From contig NZ_PQSS01000013.1 of NCBI RefSeq assembly GCF_002920535.1, positions 62,001-126,000 of the forward strand: a stretch of DNA of 64,000 bases, in the 5' to 3' direction. The first letter of the stretch is position 1. Each line of letters begins with the position of its first letter. The stretch comes from Streptomyces sp. Ru71 (GTDB lineage: Bacteria; Actinomycetota; Actinomycetes; Streptomycetales; Streptomycetaceae). Positions 1 to 8,429 of this stretch are shown in pieces. The position numbers and the translations under genes were made by a program. The notes beneath the pieces were generated by a model that saw only the letters and a program-made list of their open reading frames with translations, had not been told where the DNA came from and did not search any database.

Positions 1-745
1 TCTGTTTGAAGAGGCTGATCAATGAGGCGACGATGCCGGGAGACCGGGTGCACAAGGCACCCGCCCGGGAGTTCTCGGGGTCGATGGGCACCACCGCGAC
101 GGTACGGTCGAAGATGAGCAGTCGGGAGGGAAGGACCGGACTCGTGCGCACCTGTGCCCCCTCCTCGGTCAGCCAGCGCGCGTAGGCGAGCATGTCCGGA
201 TCGTTGCGCACGCTGTCCTGGTAGACGGTCTTCATCCGCACTCCGCGGCGTAGCGCGTCCGCATCGAGCGGGCGTGAGGCCTGGCGGCTCGCCGCCGACT
301 GGGGGCCGCCCGGAATGATGGACATGCACTCCGAGGCCAGTTCGGCGGCCAGCACCTCCAGCCGGTTCTGAATGGCGTCCAGACCCACCAGCCGCTCCGC
401 CCCGTCCACCTCGGTGTTGGGGCGCAGCGAGGCGTACTCCGCGACGGCGGCGGCCGCCGCCGCCCTGCTCTCGGCGAGCTGCTGCTGGCGTCTGGCCAGC
501 TCCTCCTCCTGGCGTCTCAGGATCAGCTCAAGCCCCAATTGGGGACTCACGGGCCGCAGTCCGCCGCTGTACTCGCGGGAATCTCGCAGCAGTCCCAGGT
601 CGACCAACTGGTCGAGTCCCTCGCGCACCGCCGACTCCTCCAGGCCGAGATGTGCGCACAACTCGGCCACGCCGTACGACGGTTCGGCGAGCATTCCTCG
701 GTAGACGGCCTCCACATGGGATTCCAGCCCGAGCGTCTCAAACAC
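1..745 (-). CDS. Helix-turn-helix (LuxR/TrmB-type) transcriptional regulator, 3' end outside window
   Basis: An open frame runs leftward from a GTG at 745 off the window edge, giving about 248 residues. A GGGGGG ribosome-binding site lies six bases before the GTG. The N-terminus reads as a TrmB-like winged helix (YGVAELCAHLGLEESAVREG, about residues 20-40), followed by a coiled-coil stretch (LILRRQEEELARRQQQLAES) and a ligand-domain-like region. Streptomyces proteins of this build usually end in a LuxR-type DNA-binding helix; that part would be outside the window and is inferred. The gene is divergent from the secreted-peptide gene at 1024, with a perfect inverted repeat between them, so it may control that gene. 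Confidence 0.8.
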   Translation of the reverse strand, partial: MFETLGLESHVEAVYRGMLAEPSYGVAELCAHLGLEESAVREGLDQLVDLGLLRDSREYSGGLRPVSPQLGLELILRRQEEELARRQQQLAESRAAAAAAVAEYASLRPNTEVDGAERLVGLDAIQNRLEVLAAELASECMSIIPGGPQSAASRQASRPLDADALRRGVRMKTVYQDSVRNDPDMLAYARWLTEEGAQVRTSPVLPSRLLIFDRTVAVVPIDPENSRAGALCTRSPGIVASLISLFKQ

Positions 746-813
746 TTACAACCCCCCCAGGTCGTGGATGCAACGCATGGCGGCACGCGGCCGCCCGGTG
801 ATCATAGACGCAT

Positions 814-833
814 CCTGGCACCAAGGTGCCAGG
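814..833. promoter_or_regulatory. Perfect 9-bp inverted repeat, operator candidate
   Basis: CCTGGCACC-AA-GGTGCCAGG is a perfect dyad in the 278-bp divergent spacer between the regulator (start 745) and the peptide gene (start 1024). A partly matching GGTGCCACC half-site follows at 840-848. Spacing and symmetry suit a dimeric repressor or activator site; binding is inferred. Confidence 0.5.
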
Positions 834-1023
834 CACTGTGGTGCCACCTGGAACCCCTTTTCGGCAGGTCAGCGCGCCAGCAGGATGGTGATCACCGGAA
901 CGGCGGGGGCAACCACCCCGACCCGGGCCAGGTCCGCAAGGACGTTCCGGTGCAGCGCGCACAGCGGGTGTCCGCACCCGTTCTGTCCATCCCGTCCGTC
1001 CAAGCCTGTTCCGGGGGTTTCCC

Positions 1024-1203
1024 ATGTCCCGCACGATGCGTATCGCCGCTGCCGCCGTCCTGACCGCCGTGCTGTCCGCCGCTTCGGCCGTCACAGCGTC
1101 CGCCGACTCGGTCACGGGTGACTCGGCGACGACCACGACCGCGAGCATCAGCTGGGACACGCCGGCACCGGTGATCGCTCCCGACAGCATCAGCTGGGAC
1201 TGA
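1024..1203 (+). CDS. Small secreted peptide with two SISWD motifs (59 aa)
   Basis: ATG at 1024 with GGGGG six bases upstream. The 59-residue product begins with a clear Sec-type signal (MSRTMRIAAAAVLTAVLSAA, then an A-S-A cleavage region near residue 27). The mature part is only about 32 residues and carries the pentapeptide SISWD twice, at about 41-45 and at the extreme C-terminus (55-59), separated by a proline-rich linker. No enzyme domain is possible at this size. The stop lies only 7 bp before the next gene, so the two are probably co-transcribed. The divergent regulator suggests an exported signal peptide, but that is inference. I do not recognise a named family. Confidence 0.75.
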   Translation: MSRTMRIAAAAVLTAVLSAASAVTASADSVTGDSATTTTASISWDTPAPVIAPDSISWD

Positions 1204-1210
1204 GCCCGCC

Positions 1211-1480
1211 GTGCGCGTGATCCGAGCGAGCCTGGTCGGTGACGCCCGCCGTCCCGCACCGAAGGGCCCCGTGTCCGTCGTGCACGACCTGTTATGGGCC
1301 CACGCCGTGCCCACCGACGGCCTGGAGCACATCCGGGTGAAGTCGGCCGACCACGGCATGGACGTCTTCCTCTTCATGCGCGCCCCTTCCGACTCCGACG
1401 CCCTGAGGCAGGTGTGCGCACTGCTCGACCGGGCCCACCACCCGCTTCGTTGCCAGGGGTACCGCGTCCGCGACCCGTGA
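1211..1480 (+). CDS. Hypothetical small cytosolic protein (89 aa)
   Basis: GTG start 7 bp after the peptide gene stop, implying one transcript. There is no signal peptide or membrane segment. The middle (HIRVKSADHGMDVFLFMRAP) has an alternating beta-like pattern, followed by an amphipathic helix (DALRQVCALLDRAHH). I do not recognise a family. Its tight linkage to the SISWD peptide gene suggests a shared role, such as maturation, immunity or regulation, but nothing in the sequence decides this. Confidence 0.6.
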   Translation: MRVIRASLVGDARRPAPKGPVSVVHDLLWAHAVPTDGLEHIRVKSADHGMDVFLFMRAPSDSDALRQVCALLDRAHHPLRCQGYRVRDP

Positions 1481-1556
1481 GTTGTCGGCCGACCAGCACG
1501 GCCTCTGCGCGCACCCAGCCCAGTTCCGCTTTCCATCTGTCTCCCGGAGACCCGCC

Positions 1557-2378
1557 ATGCCCCGCACCGCACGACCGCGCTCCGTCCGACTCACCGTCAT
1601 GGCCGGCGCCGCAGCGCTCGCCGCCACTGCCCTCTACACGGCGACCCAGCACGCCGACGCCTCGGAGGTGCCCGCACCGCCCGTCAAAGCCGCAGCGTCC
1701 CCCATCGGTCGGCAGGCTGCCGTTGCGACCACCCCACCGCCCACGACACGGGCCCCCGGGCCGAAGCCCGAAGGGGCACGGCACGCCCCCGCGTCCGCCC
1801 CCACCCGGGCCGAAACCGAGGAACCGGCGGGCAGGAGCCCGCTGTCGGCGAGCCGTGTGGCGGCATCCCAGTTGCCGGACACCGCGGCGCAGAAGTGGAA
1901 GGAGCTCGCGCCTGCCAGCGTCCGGAAGCTGAGCCAGGACTTCCAGCTCAACGAGTGCGTGAGGGTGCACGGAGCGACGGCCTGGCAGCAGCAGGGTTTC
2001 ATCAGCGCTCGCAGGACGCCCGCCGTGCAGGATTCCCTCGCCTTCGCCGACGAGGCCACGGCCCGCTCGGCCTTCCGTGACCTGCTCGCCGACATGAAGT
2101 CCTGCCAGGCCACGAGCCGGGCCCTGCAGAAGCAGTACGGACTGCCCCAGGACGCCGAGGTGCGGCAGACCGCCGCCACGTCCGACGGCGTCGCCTGGTC
2201 CCGCTCGTGGACGGCCGTCGAAGGCCTCTCGGCCTCCGGGGCCCAGGCCAACCACATCTACGCCGTGCGGCGCGGCTCCCTCCTCGTCCTGCTGCACTTC
2301 GACGAGTGGGACTTTGTCGCACCGCGTTCCTACGACACCGCGGGCGACGCCGCGGTTCTGGCGGGCCTGACCCGCTGA
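1557..2378 (+). CDS. Exported protein of unknown function (273 aa)
   Basis: ATG at 1557 is preferred over upstream in-frame starts because GGAGA sits six bases before it and a signal sequence follows at once (RLTVMAGAAALAATALY). Residues about 35-95 are a low-complexity Pro/Ala-rich linker. The C-terminal 160 residues look folded, with two cysteines (ECVRVHG and MKSCQAT) that may form a disulfide, and resemble extracellular sensor or lipoprotein-type domains of Streptomyces. It lies between the small-peptide genes and the two wall hydrolases on the same strand. Function unknown. Confidence 0.75.
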   Translation: MPRTARPRSVRLTVMAGAAALAATALYTATQHADASEVPAPPVKAAASPIGRQAAVATTPPPTTRAPGPKPEGARHAPASAPTRAETEEPAGRSPLSASRVAASQLPDTAAQKWKELAPASVRKLSQDFQLNECVRVHGATAWQQQGFISARRTPAVQDSLAFADEATARSAFRDLLADMKSCQATSRALQKQYGLPQDAEVRQTAATSDGVAWSRSWTAVEGLSASGAQANHIYAVRRGSLLVLLHFDEWDFVAPRSYDTAGDAAVLAGLTR

Positions 2379-2480
2379 CCGCGCCGCCCCGGCGCTCCCG
2401 CATCACAGGCGATCGGCAGCGTGCCACACACCCCGCTCGATCCCAGACTCTTCGCCACCACCCCATCCCAGGAGACATCC

Positions 2481-4154
2481 ATGTCCATTCGCCGTAGCAC
2501 CGTCATGCGCTGCACCACCGCCCTGCTCACCGTCGGCCTCACCGCCACCGTGCTGTCGGCGGTCACCGCCACTCCCGCTCTGGCGGGGTCGTCCATCGGC
2601 GGGAACATCACCCGCAGCGAGATCCTCTCCAGAGCCCAGTACTGGGTGGACGAGGGTGTCCCGTACAGCAAGACCAGCTACTACGCCGACCCGCAGGGCA
2701 CCAACTACCGTATGGACTGCTCTGGTTACGTCTCCATGGCCTGGCACGCCGACCAGTCCTACACGACATGGACGCTGCCGAGCATTTCCACCGACATCAG
2801 CAACTCCCAGCTGCTGCCCGGTGACGCCCTCAACTACGAAGCCGAGCATGTCGTCCTGTTCGGCGGCTGGGAGGACAAGGCAGCGGGTACGTTCACGTAC
2901 TTCGCCGAGAACAACTCCTCGGTGCTGACCAACAAGTACAGCGCCAACATCAACGGCAGCTCGCTGGCCGGCTGGCCCACGAGCTCCTACCAGGCCATCC
3001 GCTACAACCACACCGTCGACGACCCGGCGAAGCCGGCGGCCACCGGCTTCGCCGACGGACAGGGCACGCTCTCCGTCGCGCACACCCGTGACGGGCAGCT
3101 GGACACCTTCATCACCCAGTCCAACGGTGCCATCGCACGCAACATGGAGACGACGCCGTCCGGCGGCTGGAGCGGCTGGGCCGCGGGCTTCGCCCCCGAG
3201 AACGCCGCCAAGAGCGTCGTCACCGGGGTCCATCCGGACGGCCGGGTCGAGGTGTTCGCGCTGCAGACCAATGGTGGTGTCTCCCGCCGGTACCAGACCA
3301 GCCCTTACGGGGCCTGGAGCGACTGGGAGACCTTCGCGCCGGCGAACTCGGCTGCCCAGATCAAGGTGGCCCGTCACTCCGACGGCCGTCTCAGCGTCTT
3401 CATGCTGCAGACCAACGGTGGCATCGCCCGCAAGTACGAAACCAGCGCGGGCGGATCCTGGAGCGACTGGGCCTCCTTCGCTCCGGCCAACGCGGCGTCC
3501 TCCTTCGCTGTCGGCACACACGCGGACGGCCGGATGGACGTCTTCGCGGTGCAGACCAACGGTGGCGTCACCCACATCGCCGAGACCGAGCCGTCCCGCG
3601 GATGGGGCGAGTGGACCGGCCTCGCCGACGCCGGCGCCGCGAACACCGCCCTGTCGGCCGGGGCGAGCAGCAACATCGCCGTGGCCAACCAGAAGGACGG
3701 GCGGCTGAACGTCTTCATCGTGCAGTCCAACGGCGGTGTCTCTCGCAACTACGAGACCAGCGTGAACGGTTCGTGGAGTGGCTGGAAGAACTTCGCCTCG
3801 GCCGGTGCCGTGCTGGCCGCGGCCCCGCGCGCCGGTGTGACCCCGATCAGCGGCAGCAACATCTCGGTGGGCGCGCACGACGACGGGCGCCTGGACGTGG
3901 TCATCCTGCAGTCCAACGGCGGGGTCGCTCGCGCCTACGAGACCAGCCCCGGCGGCTCGTTCAGCGGCTGGGAGGTACTGGCCGACGCCGGCAGCGCCGC
4001 CTCGGTGGAGGCCACGTCCCACTCCGACGGCCGCTTCGACATCTTCGTCACCCAGACGAGCGGCGGGATCTCGCGCAATTACGAGACCAGCCCCGGCGGC
4101 TCCCTCTCCGGCTGGAAGGGCTTCGCCCCGGCCGGCGCGGTGAAGACCTACTGA
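2481..4154 (+). CDS. Secreted NlpC/P60-like wall hydrolase with seven-bladed PLL-like propeller
   Basis: The ATG at 2481 (AGGAGA just upstream) is followed by a signal peptide ending near ATPALA. Residues about 40-175 form an NlpC/P60-like amidase domain, with the nucleophile in DCSGYVSMAWH and the catalytic His in EHVVLFGGW. The rest is seven repeats of about 45 residues with a DGR-x-VF-x-x-QTNGGV core and a W-S-x-W close. They resemble blades of the PLL/tectonin-type lectin propeller and probably bind glycan. Expected role: peptidoglycan cleavage outside the cell, with the propeller for wall targeting. The next gene carries the same propeller on a different catalytic domain. A terminator hairpin lies between them. 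Confidence 0.85.
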   Translation: MSIRRSTVMRCTTALLTVGLTATVLSAVTATPALAGSSIGGNITRSEILSRAQYWVDEGVPYSKTSYYADPQGTNYRMDCSGYVSMAWHADQSYTTWTLPSISTDISNSQLLPGDALNYEAEHVVLFGGWEDKAAGTFTYFAENNSSVLTNKYSANINGSSLAGWPTSSYQAIRYNHTVDDPAKPAATGFADGQGTLSVAHTRDGQLDTFITQSNGAIARNMETTPSGGWSGWAAGFAPENAAKSVVTGVHPDGRVEVFALQTNGGVSRRYQTSPYGAWSDWETFAPANSAAQIKVARHSDGRLSVFMLQTNGGIARKYETSAGGSWSDWASFAPANAASSFAVGTHADGRMDVFAVQTNGGVTHIAETEPSRGWGEWTGLADAGAANTALSAGASSNIAVANQKDGRLNVFIVQSNGGVSRNYETSVNGSWSGWKNFASAGAVLAAAPRAGVTPISGSNISVGAHDDGRLDVVILQSNGGVARAYETSPGGSFSGWEVLADAGSAASVEATSHSDGRFDIFVTQTSGGISRNYETSPGGSLSGWKGFAPAGAVKTY

Positions 4155-4190
4155 CCGCGCCGCAAGCACCACCGAACGCCCACTGACCGT

Positions 4191-4221
4191 CGGGGCCCGG
4201 CTGCGCACGCGCCGGGCCCCG
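4191..4221 (+). terminator. Hairpin terminator after the NlpC/P60 gene
   Basis: Perfect 11-bp stem CGGGGCCCGGC / GCCGGGCCCCG with a 9-nt loop, 37 bp past the stop and 55 bp before the Rpf-like gene. There is no T-run, as is usual for Streptomyces hairpins. Confidence 0.6.
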
Positions 4222-4276
4222 GCTTCCACGTCCGCCGCCCCTCGCCCTCGCCCTGCTCCACCGAAGGAAACCGACC

Positions 4277-5731
4277 ATGCACTCGTTCACCCGCCGCGCC
4301 GGCACGCTTCTCCTCCCCCTTGCCGCCGGTCTCACACTGACGATGACCACGGCACACCCGTCGGATGCCGCCTCCGTCGAGACGTGGGACAAGGTCGCCG
4401 CATGCGAGAGCGGCGGCAACTGGAGCATCAACACCGCGAACGGGTACTACGGCGGCCTCCAGATCAGCCTCACCAACTGGCAGCACTACGGCGGCACGGT
4501 CTACGCCTCCCGCCCCGACCTCGCCTCCAAGAAGGAACAGATACTGATCGCCGAGAAGATCCTCGCCGATCAGGGCGCCGGGGCGTGGACGTGCGCGCCG
4601 GGCACCGGGCTGAGCACCGACACAGCCGACCCGTACCCGGAGTTCACCGGCGCCGCGGCCGGTGACGCGGGCAACCCCGCGGCGGCGGTCCACTGGGACG
4701 ACCGCGCTGAGGCCTACCTGGTCCAGGGCAACGGGGGCATCATGACGTCCGCCGAGTCCGGCGGCGGCTGGGCGGCCCTGTCGGGCTTCGCCGAAGCCGG
4801 CACCGCCAAAGCCGTCTCGGCGGTGCTGGACGCCAAGGGCCGGACCGTCGTGTTCGTGCTCCAGTCCAACGGAGGTGTGGCGACCCGAACCGAGACCAGC
4901 GCGGGCAGCCACTCCTTCGGCGGGTGGTCGTTCCTCGCCGATGCCTCGTCAGCCGTGCAGGCCCAGTCCGTACGGTTCGCCGACGGCCGTCTCGGCCTGG
5001 TCGTGGTGCAGTCCAGCGGCGGCGTCGCCGTCCGTGCGGAGACCAGCCCCGGCAGCGGCAGCTGGGGCGGATGGACGTTCCTCAGCAGCTCCGGGATCAA
5101 GAGCGTCACGGCCGGCGTCGAGGCCGACGGGCGGATCCATCTCTTCGCCCTGCAGACCAACGGTGGCATCGCGGAGACAACCGAGACCTCGCCCGGTGCG
5201 GGCACCTGGCGCGGATGGAGCAGCGGCTTCGCTCCCGCCGGAGCGCTCTCCACCGACCTGCCCGCCGCCCAGGGCAGCTCCATAGCTGTCGGCAATCTCG
5301 CCGACGGTGCCCTGACCGTCGCCATCGTCCAGTCCAACGGCGGGGTCAGCACCCGCTACCAGACCTCTCCCAACGGGCCCTGGAACGACAGCTGGGGCAG
5401 CCTCGCGCCTGCCGGCGCGGCACAGAGCATCGCCATGGCCCGCCACACGAGCGGCGTGCTCAGCGTGGTGATCGTGCAGTCGAACGGCGGTGTCATGAGC
5501 CGCGTCGAAACCTCTGCCAACGGCCCGTGGAGCGAGGGCTGGCGCACCCTGGCCCCGGCCGGTGCCGCCGTCTCGGTGAACACCGCCCGCCTCGGGGACG
5601 GCCGTGTCACCGCCCTGGTCGTCCAGAGCAACGGAGGCGTGGCCGGAACCGCCGAGACCAGCAACGGCAGCGGGGTGTACGGCACGACCTGGGCCCAGGT
5701 CGCCCCCGCCGGCGCGGTGTCGACCAGCTGA
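4277..5731 (+). CDS. Secreted Rpf-like transglycosylase with seven-bladed PLL-like propeller
   Basis: ATG at 4277 with GAAGGAAA upstream and a signal peptide ending near HPSDAAS. Residues about 33-115 are a resuscitation-promoting-factor/transglycosylase domain: WDKVAACESGGNWSINT contains the catalytic Glu, then GYYGGLQIS and W-x-x-YGG, ending at the conserved WTC. The family cleaves the glycan strand of peptidoglycan and is linked to spore germination and dormancy exit. The remainder is seven propeller repeats (QSNGGV cores) matching those of the upstream hydrolase, so both enzymes probably go to the same wall ligand. The gene ends at a strong terminator. Confidence 0.88.
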   Translation: MHSFTRRAGTLLLPLAAGLTLTMTTAHPSDAASVETWDKVAACESGGNWSINTANGYYGGLQISLTNWQHYGGTVYASRPDLASKKEQILIAEKILADQGAGAWTCAPGTGLSTDTADPYPEFTGAAAGDAGNPAAAVHWDDRAEAYLVQGNGGIMTSAESGGGWAALSGFAEAGTAKAVSAVLDAKGRTVVFVLQSNGGVATRTETSAGSHSFGGWSFLADASSAVQAQSVRFADGRLGLVVVQSSGGVAVRAETSPGSGSWGGWTFLSSSGIKSVTAGVEADGRIHLFALQTNGGIAETTETSPGAGTWRGWSSGFAPAGALSTDLPAAQGSSIAVGNLADGALTVAIVQSNGGVSTRYQTSPNGPWNDSWGSLAPAGAAQSIAMARHTSGVLSVVIVQSNGGVMSRVETSANGPWSEGWRTLAPAGAAVSVNTARLGDGRVTALVVQSNGGVAGTAETSNGSGVYGTTWAQVAPAGAVSTS

Positions 5732-5744
5732 GCACCCCGGGACC

Positions 5745-5790
5745 CGGTCGGCAGCACCGAGAAGCTTCGCGCGCTGCCTGCTGCCGACCG
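5745..5790 (+). terminator. Hairpin terminator after the Rpf-like gene
   Basis: Perfect 12-bp stem CGGTCGGCAGCA / TGCTGCCGACCG around a 22-nt loop, starting 14 bp after the stop codon. It closes the secreted-protein block. Confidence 0.6.
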
Positions 5791-5859
5791 AGCTGACCGG
5801 CGGGACCGAGCTCGTGCAGAGCCGTCAGGGGCGGTCGATCGCAGTGGGATGATCGCGCG

Positions 5860-6438
5860 GTGAGCGATGCGAGCGTCTGGGCCGCGGAGGCCGTTGAGTC
5901 ACATGTCCGGGCGTTCTTCGAAGGGCACTCAGTGGAGGCCGTCGACTACGACCTCGGGCCAAAACGGCGAGAGGTGGTGCCCGATCTGCGAGTTCTCGTT
6001 GTGGGGCCCGGTCCCCGCAGTGACAGCTGGGCCTATGTGACCGCCGGGTGCTGGGCCGCGATGGAGAAGGACGGTTACGGCCTTGAGTTCGTCATGACCG
6101 CCCACGTCCGCGACCAGCGGTTCATCGACCTCATGGCGATGATCGCCTACTACCACTGCGGAGGACATCAGCTCGACCTGGAGCACAGCATGCCGATCGG
6201 TGAACCGTGGGTGCCTGGGTCAACCTGCGATCACCTGCTGATCAGCCTGCCCTATCTCCACGGACCAGGCCTTGAACACTGTCCCGTTCCCGAGGGCCAC
6301 GCCCGCATCGTGTGGACCCTGCCCGTGACGACAGCCGAGATCGAGTTCCGCAGGCGCCACGGACACGAGGCGTTGGAGCAGCTCTTCGACGAGGCAGAGA
6401 TCATCCCCACCGATCCTTTCAGGGCGTCGGTTGCCTAG
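5860..6438 (+). CDS. Suppressor-of-fused (SUFU) domain protein
   Basis: GTG start at 5860, 192 residues, cytosolic. The pattern matches bacterial SUFU-domain proteins: an early region with VDYDLGPKRREVVPDLRV, a central HCGGHQLDLEHSMPIGEPW, then DHLLISLPYLHGPGLE and a late IVWTLPVTTAEIEF. In bacteria this family often occurs as an immunity-type protein in polymorphic toxin loci. No toxin is adjacent here; the gene sits alone between the Rpf terminator and an IS remnant, so it may be an orphan immunity gene (inference). Confidence 0.75.
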   Translation: MSDASVWAAEAVESHVRAFFEGHSVEAVDYDLGPKRREVVPDLRVLVVGPGPRSDSWAYVTAGCWAAMEKDGYGLEFVMTAHVRDQRFIDLMAMIAYYHCGGHQLDLEHSMPIGEPWVPGSTCDHLLISLPYLHGPGLEHCPVPEGHARIVWTLPVTTAEIEFRRRHGHEALEQLFDEAEIIPTDPFRASVA

Positions 6439-6523
6439 GTTTCCGTCCTCGGCGTTCATCGATCGTGGTCGCCAGGGGCGTATCGGCTCCAGGTGCAATG
6501 GGCGTCGGTGCACGCAGCGGAAG

Positions 6524-6626
6524 CGTGGTTGTCGCCAGGGTCGTGGCCACGCGCTACGACAAGCGCGCCTACGTCTTCACGGGCACCGTGACGTTGGCCT
6601 CGATCCGTCTGTGGCTCAAGCCCTGA
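6524..6626 (+). pseudogene. C-terminal tail of an IS5-family transposase
   Basis: The last 33 codons read ...TRYDKRAYVFTGTVTLASI-RLWLKP and stop. This is the characteristic end of a common Streptomyces IS5-family transposase. No other part of that IS is present, so this is a relic. A more decayed relic of the same tail is at 30765. Confidence 0.65.
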
Positions 6627-6639
6627 CGAATGGGTTCGG

Positions 6640-6984
6640 TCAGCGGGCTTCCAGTTCTTCGGCTCTCTTTGTGAGTTCCGCCGCGATGTCGTCCCAGTCC
6701 GGACCGTGCAGCCACAGGTTCTGCGCGGCCTCCCGCAGGAGAGCCGGCTCGTCGGGCCTCTGCAGCAGTACGAGCCGGTACGCGAGGTTGCGGATCCACA
6801 CGGGGAGCCGGCCGTCGACCAGGTTCGGGCAGAGCTCCCGCAGCATCGAGAGGATCGTGTCCGCGTCAGCGAACGTCAGCTCTTCCACGAAGTAGTGCTC
6901 GCGATGCTCCTGACCGCACGCCGGAGTCTGACGGAACTCGTCTCCGTAAAGACACCGGGCGTGCTCGGTCAGCGTCCTGTGCAT
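6640..6984 (-). CDS. Hypothetical protein (114 aa)
   Basis: ATG at 6984. The acidic soluble protein has an effector-associated-domain-like flavour: FADADTILSMLRELCPNL, then RNLAYRLVLLQRPDEPALL and a C-terminal helix ELTKRAEELEAR. The frame shows the strong third-position GC expected of a real gene. I do not recognise a family with certainty. It stands alone between two regions of gene debris. Confidence 0.6.
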   Translation of the reverse strand: MHRTLTEHARCLYGDEFRQTPACGQEHREHYFVEELTFADADTILSMLRELCPNLVDGRLPVWIRNLAYRLVLLQRPDEPALLREAAQNLWLHGPDWDDIAAELTKRAEELEAR

Positions 6985-7009
6985 GCGCTGCAGCTTACGA
7001 CGTCATGAT

Positions 7010-7740
7010 CCGCCAGACGGACCCTAATGGTGTGGTCCCACGAGCGCTGGCGGCACGCCTCGGTCATGGGCCGCCACGGCCGCGTCTTGAGGTGCATGGC
7101 GACCTGCTCGGCGACACCAGGGTCAGCGTCCGCATGTACCAGTGGCCGCAGCCGGGCCTGCTCGCCGAACGCCGCCGTGTCAGCCGCACTGGACCGCATG
7201 GGGATCGGGTGCCGCGTGCCGCTCGGTGAGTCAGTCGAAGGCTTCGCGTGCGACGGGGTGCGCAGCCTGTGAGCCGTTCGCGGGGCGTTGGCGCCGACGT
7301 GGACCTTGGCCGGCTCGCCCGGCTTCCCCACCCTCCCGCGGAGCCGGTCAGGCCGGGGGTGGGCTGCTGAGCGGGGAGCGCCGGCCTTTCTCCACAGCTC
7401 CTTGCGCCGGCACATCTCCGCGACCTGGCCGGGGGCAGCGTCCCGTCCGGGTTCGCGCTCAGGTCGACCAGCAGGCCGCGGTTGACGAACCGCCGCACCA
7501 CGAAAGCCGTCACGTTCTGGGTGGTCCGCTCGCCGGTCGCGTACTCACGACCACCAACGTCCCGCTCGTTCAGGCCGGTGACACCGGCTGGAGTCTGTAG
7601 GGTGCCGTGCACCGCGCCGCCGTGGCGGGCCTGGTTCTGGCGGAGATCCGACCCGGCCGGCTGCGGTTGGCCGCCCACCTTGACAGCCCGGCCATCGGTA
7701 CATCAGCGCGACGGCCGAACCGGTAGCGGTCCGGCACGCA
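7010..7740 (-). pseudogene. Degenerate, frame-broken coding remnant of unknown family
   Basis: No single frame spans this interval. The best protein-like stretch, around 7430-7690, reads TGERTTQNVTAFVVRRFVNR then GLLVDLSANPDGTL; it looks like a helix-turn-helix or wing segment. A separate frame near 7030-7200 gives LRPLVHADADPGVAEQVAM. Both are on the minus strand but in different frames, so at least one indel or fusion is present. I cannot name the ancestor. Nothing else is visible in 6985-7740. Confidence 0.3.
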
Positions 7741-7849
7741 CATGCGGTTCGCGAAATGCGTATCCGAACTACGCAGCATGGTGGTTGTCATGACTGCGCA
7801 CGCCCCGAAGGATCAGGGCAGCATGACAACACGGTGCCGGGCGGCAGCG

Positions 7850-7951
7850 GCCGGGCACCGGCACGCTCGCGCAGCCGTCACGGCCCAGCCCAGCCCCGCG
7901 CCGGAAGTCGTTGCCGACCCCGATGACGGCGATGCGCCCGCGCCTGTCCAT
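7850..7951 (-). pseudogene. N-terminal fragment of a hydrogenase-maturation-protease-like gene
   Basis: From an ATG at 7951 the minus strand reads MDRRGRIAVIGVGNDFRR. This matches the nucleotide-binding-like start of HyaD/HycI-type maturation proteases (VIGVGN-x-FRRDDG). The similarity ends after about 25 codons and the frame becomes unrelated sequence. It is an isolated fragment beside other debris. Confidence 0.4.
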
Positions 7952-8129
7952 GGTCCCGACAGTGCCGCACAAGGCGCCGCCCGGACAGGGGCCGAACGGC
8001 CCCGCGGCGGACCTGGCGGCCCATGGGCGCCCGGGCCGGTCGGGTGACGCTGGAAGTCGAGGAGCGCCGCGCCGGTACGGGCTCGGGGAGCGGTGGAGGA
8101 AGAGCCCCCGCAGCGAAAGGCGGAACGCG

Positions 8130-8411
8130 ATGAGCACGCCGACGAAGTACGTGTACATCGTCACCGACCCGGAGGGGATGGCGGCCAAACAGCCGGTCCA
8201 TGTCGCCGAGGACGACGCAGAGGGTTGGGAGCACGTCTACCAGCTCAACGCAGAGCGGTTCCAGACCCGCCACGCTGCTCCGCCGGATGCCCAATCCACC
8301 ATGCCGCCCGTCCGTATCCGGACTGACACGGGCAGCGCGGCCACCACAGGTAGTCGCCGCCAGACTCAACTGCCACCCATAGGTGCTCGCCTTTCTTGGA
8401 TGGCGCTGTAG
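8130..8411 (+). CDS. Possible small hypothetical protein, 3' part doubtful
   Basis: ATG at 8130 with AAAGGCGG upstream. The first 45 residues (TKYVYIVTDPEGMAAKQPVH, then an acidic helix DDAEGWEHVYQLNAERF) look like real protein. The last 40 residues are low-complexity and antisense to the PAP2 remnant at 8430. The 3' end is therefore probably fused to a recombination junction near 8270-8400. Function unknown. Confidence 0.4.
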   Translation: MSTPTKYVYIVTDPEGMAAKQPVHVAEDDAEGWEHVYQLNAERFQTRHAAPPDAQSTMPPVRIRTDTGSAATTGSRRQTQLPPIGARLSWMAL

Positions 8412-8429
8412 TGGGGCCGCTTTGCGCCC

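Noticed and set aside
2403..4229. 608-codon minus-strand frame opposite the NlpC/P60 gene
   Set aside because: It has no domain and its composition mirrors the propeller repeats of the real gene.
8130..8411. Full-length confident gene call at the MSTPTKYVYIV frame
   Set aside because: Its second half is antisense to the PAP2 remnant and low in complexity, so it was kept only at low confidence.
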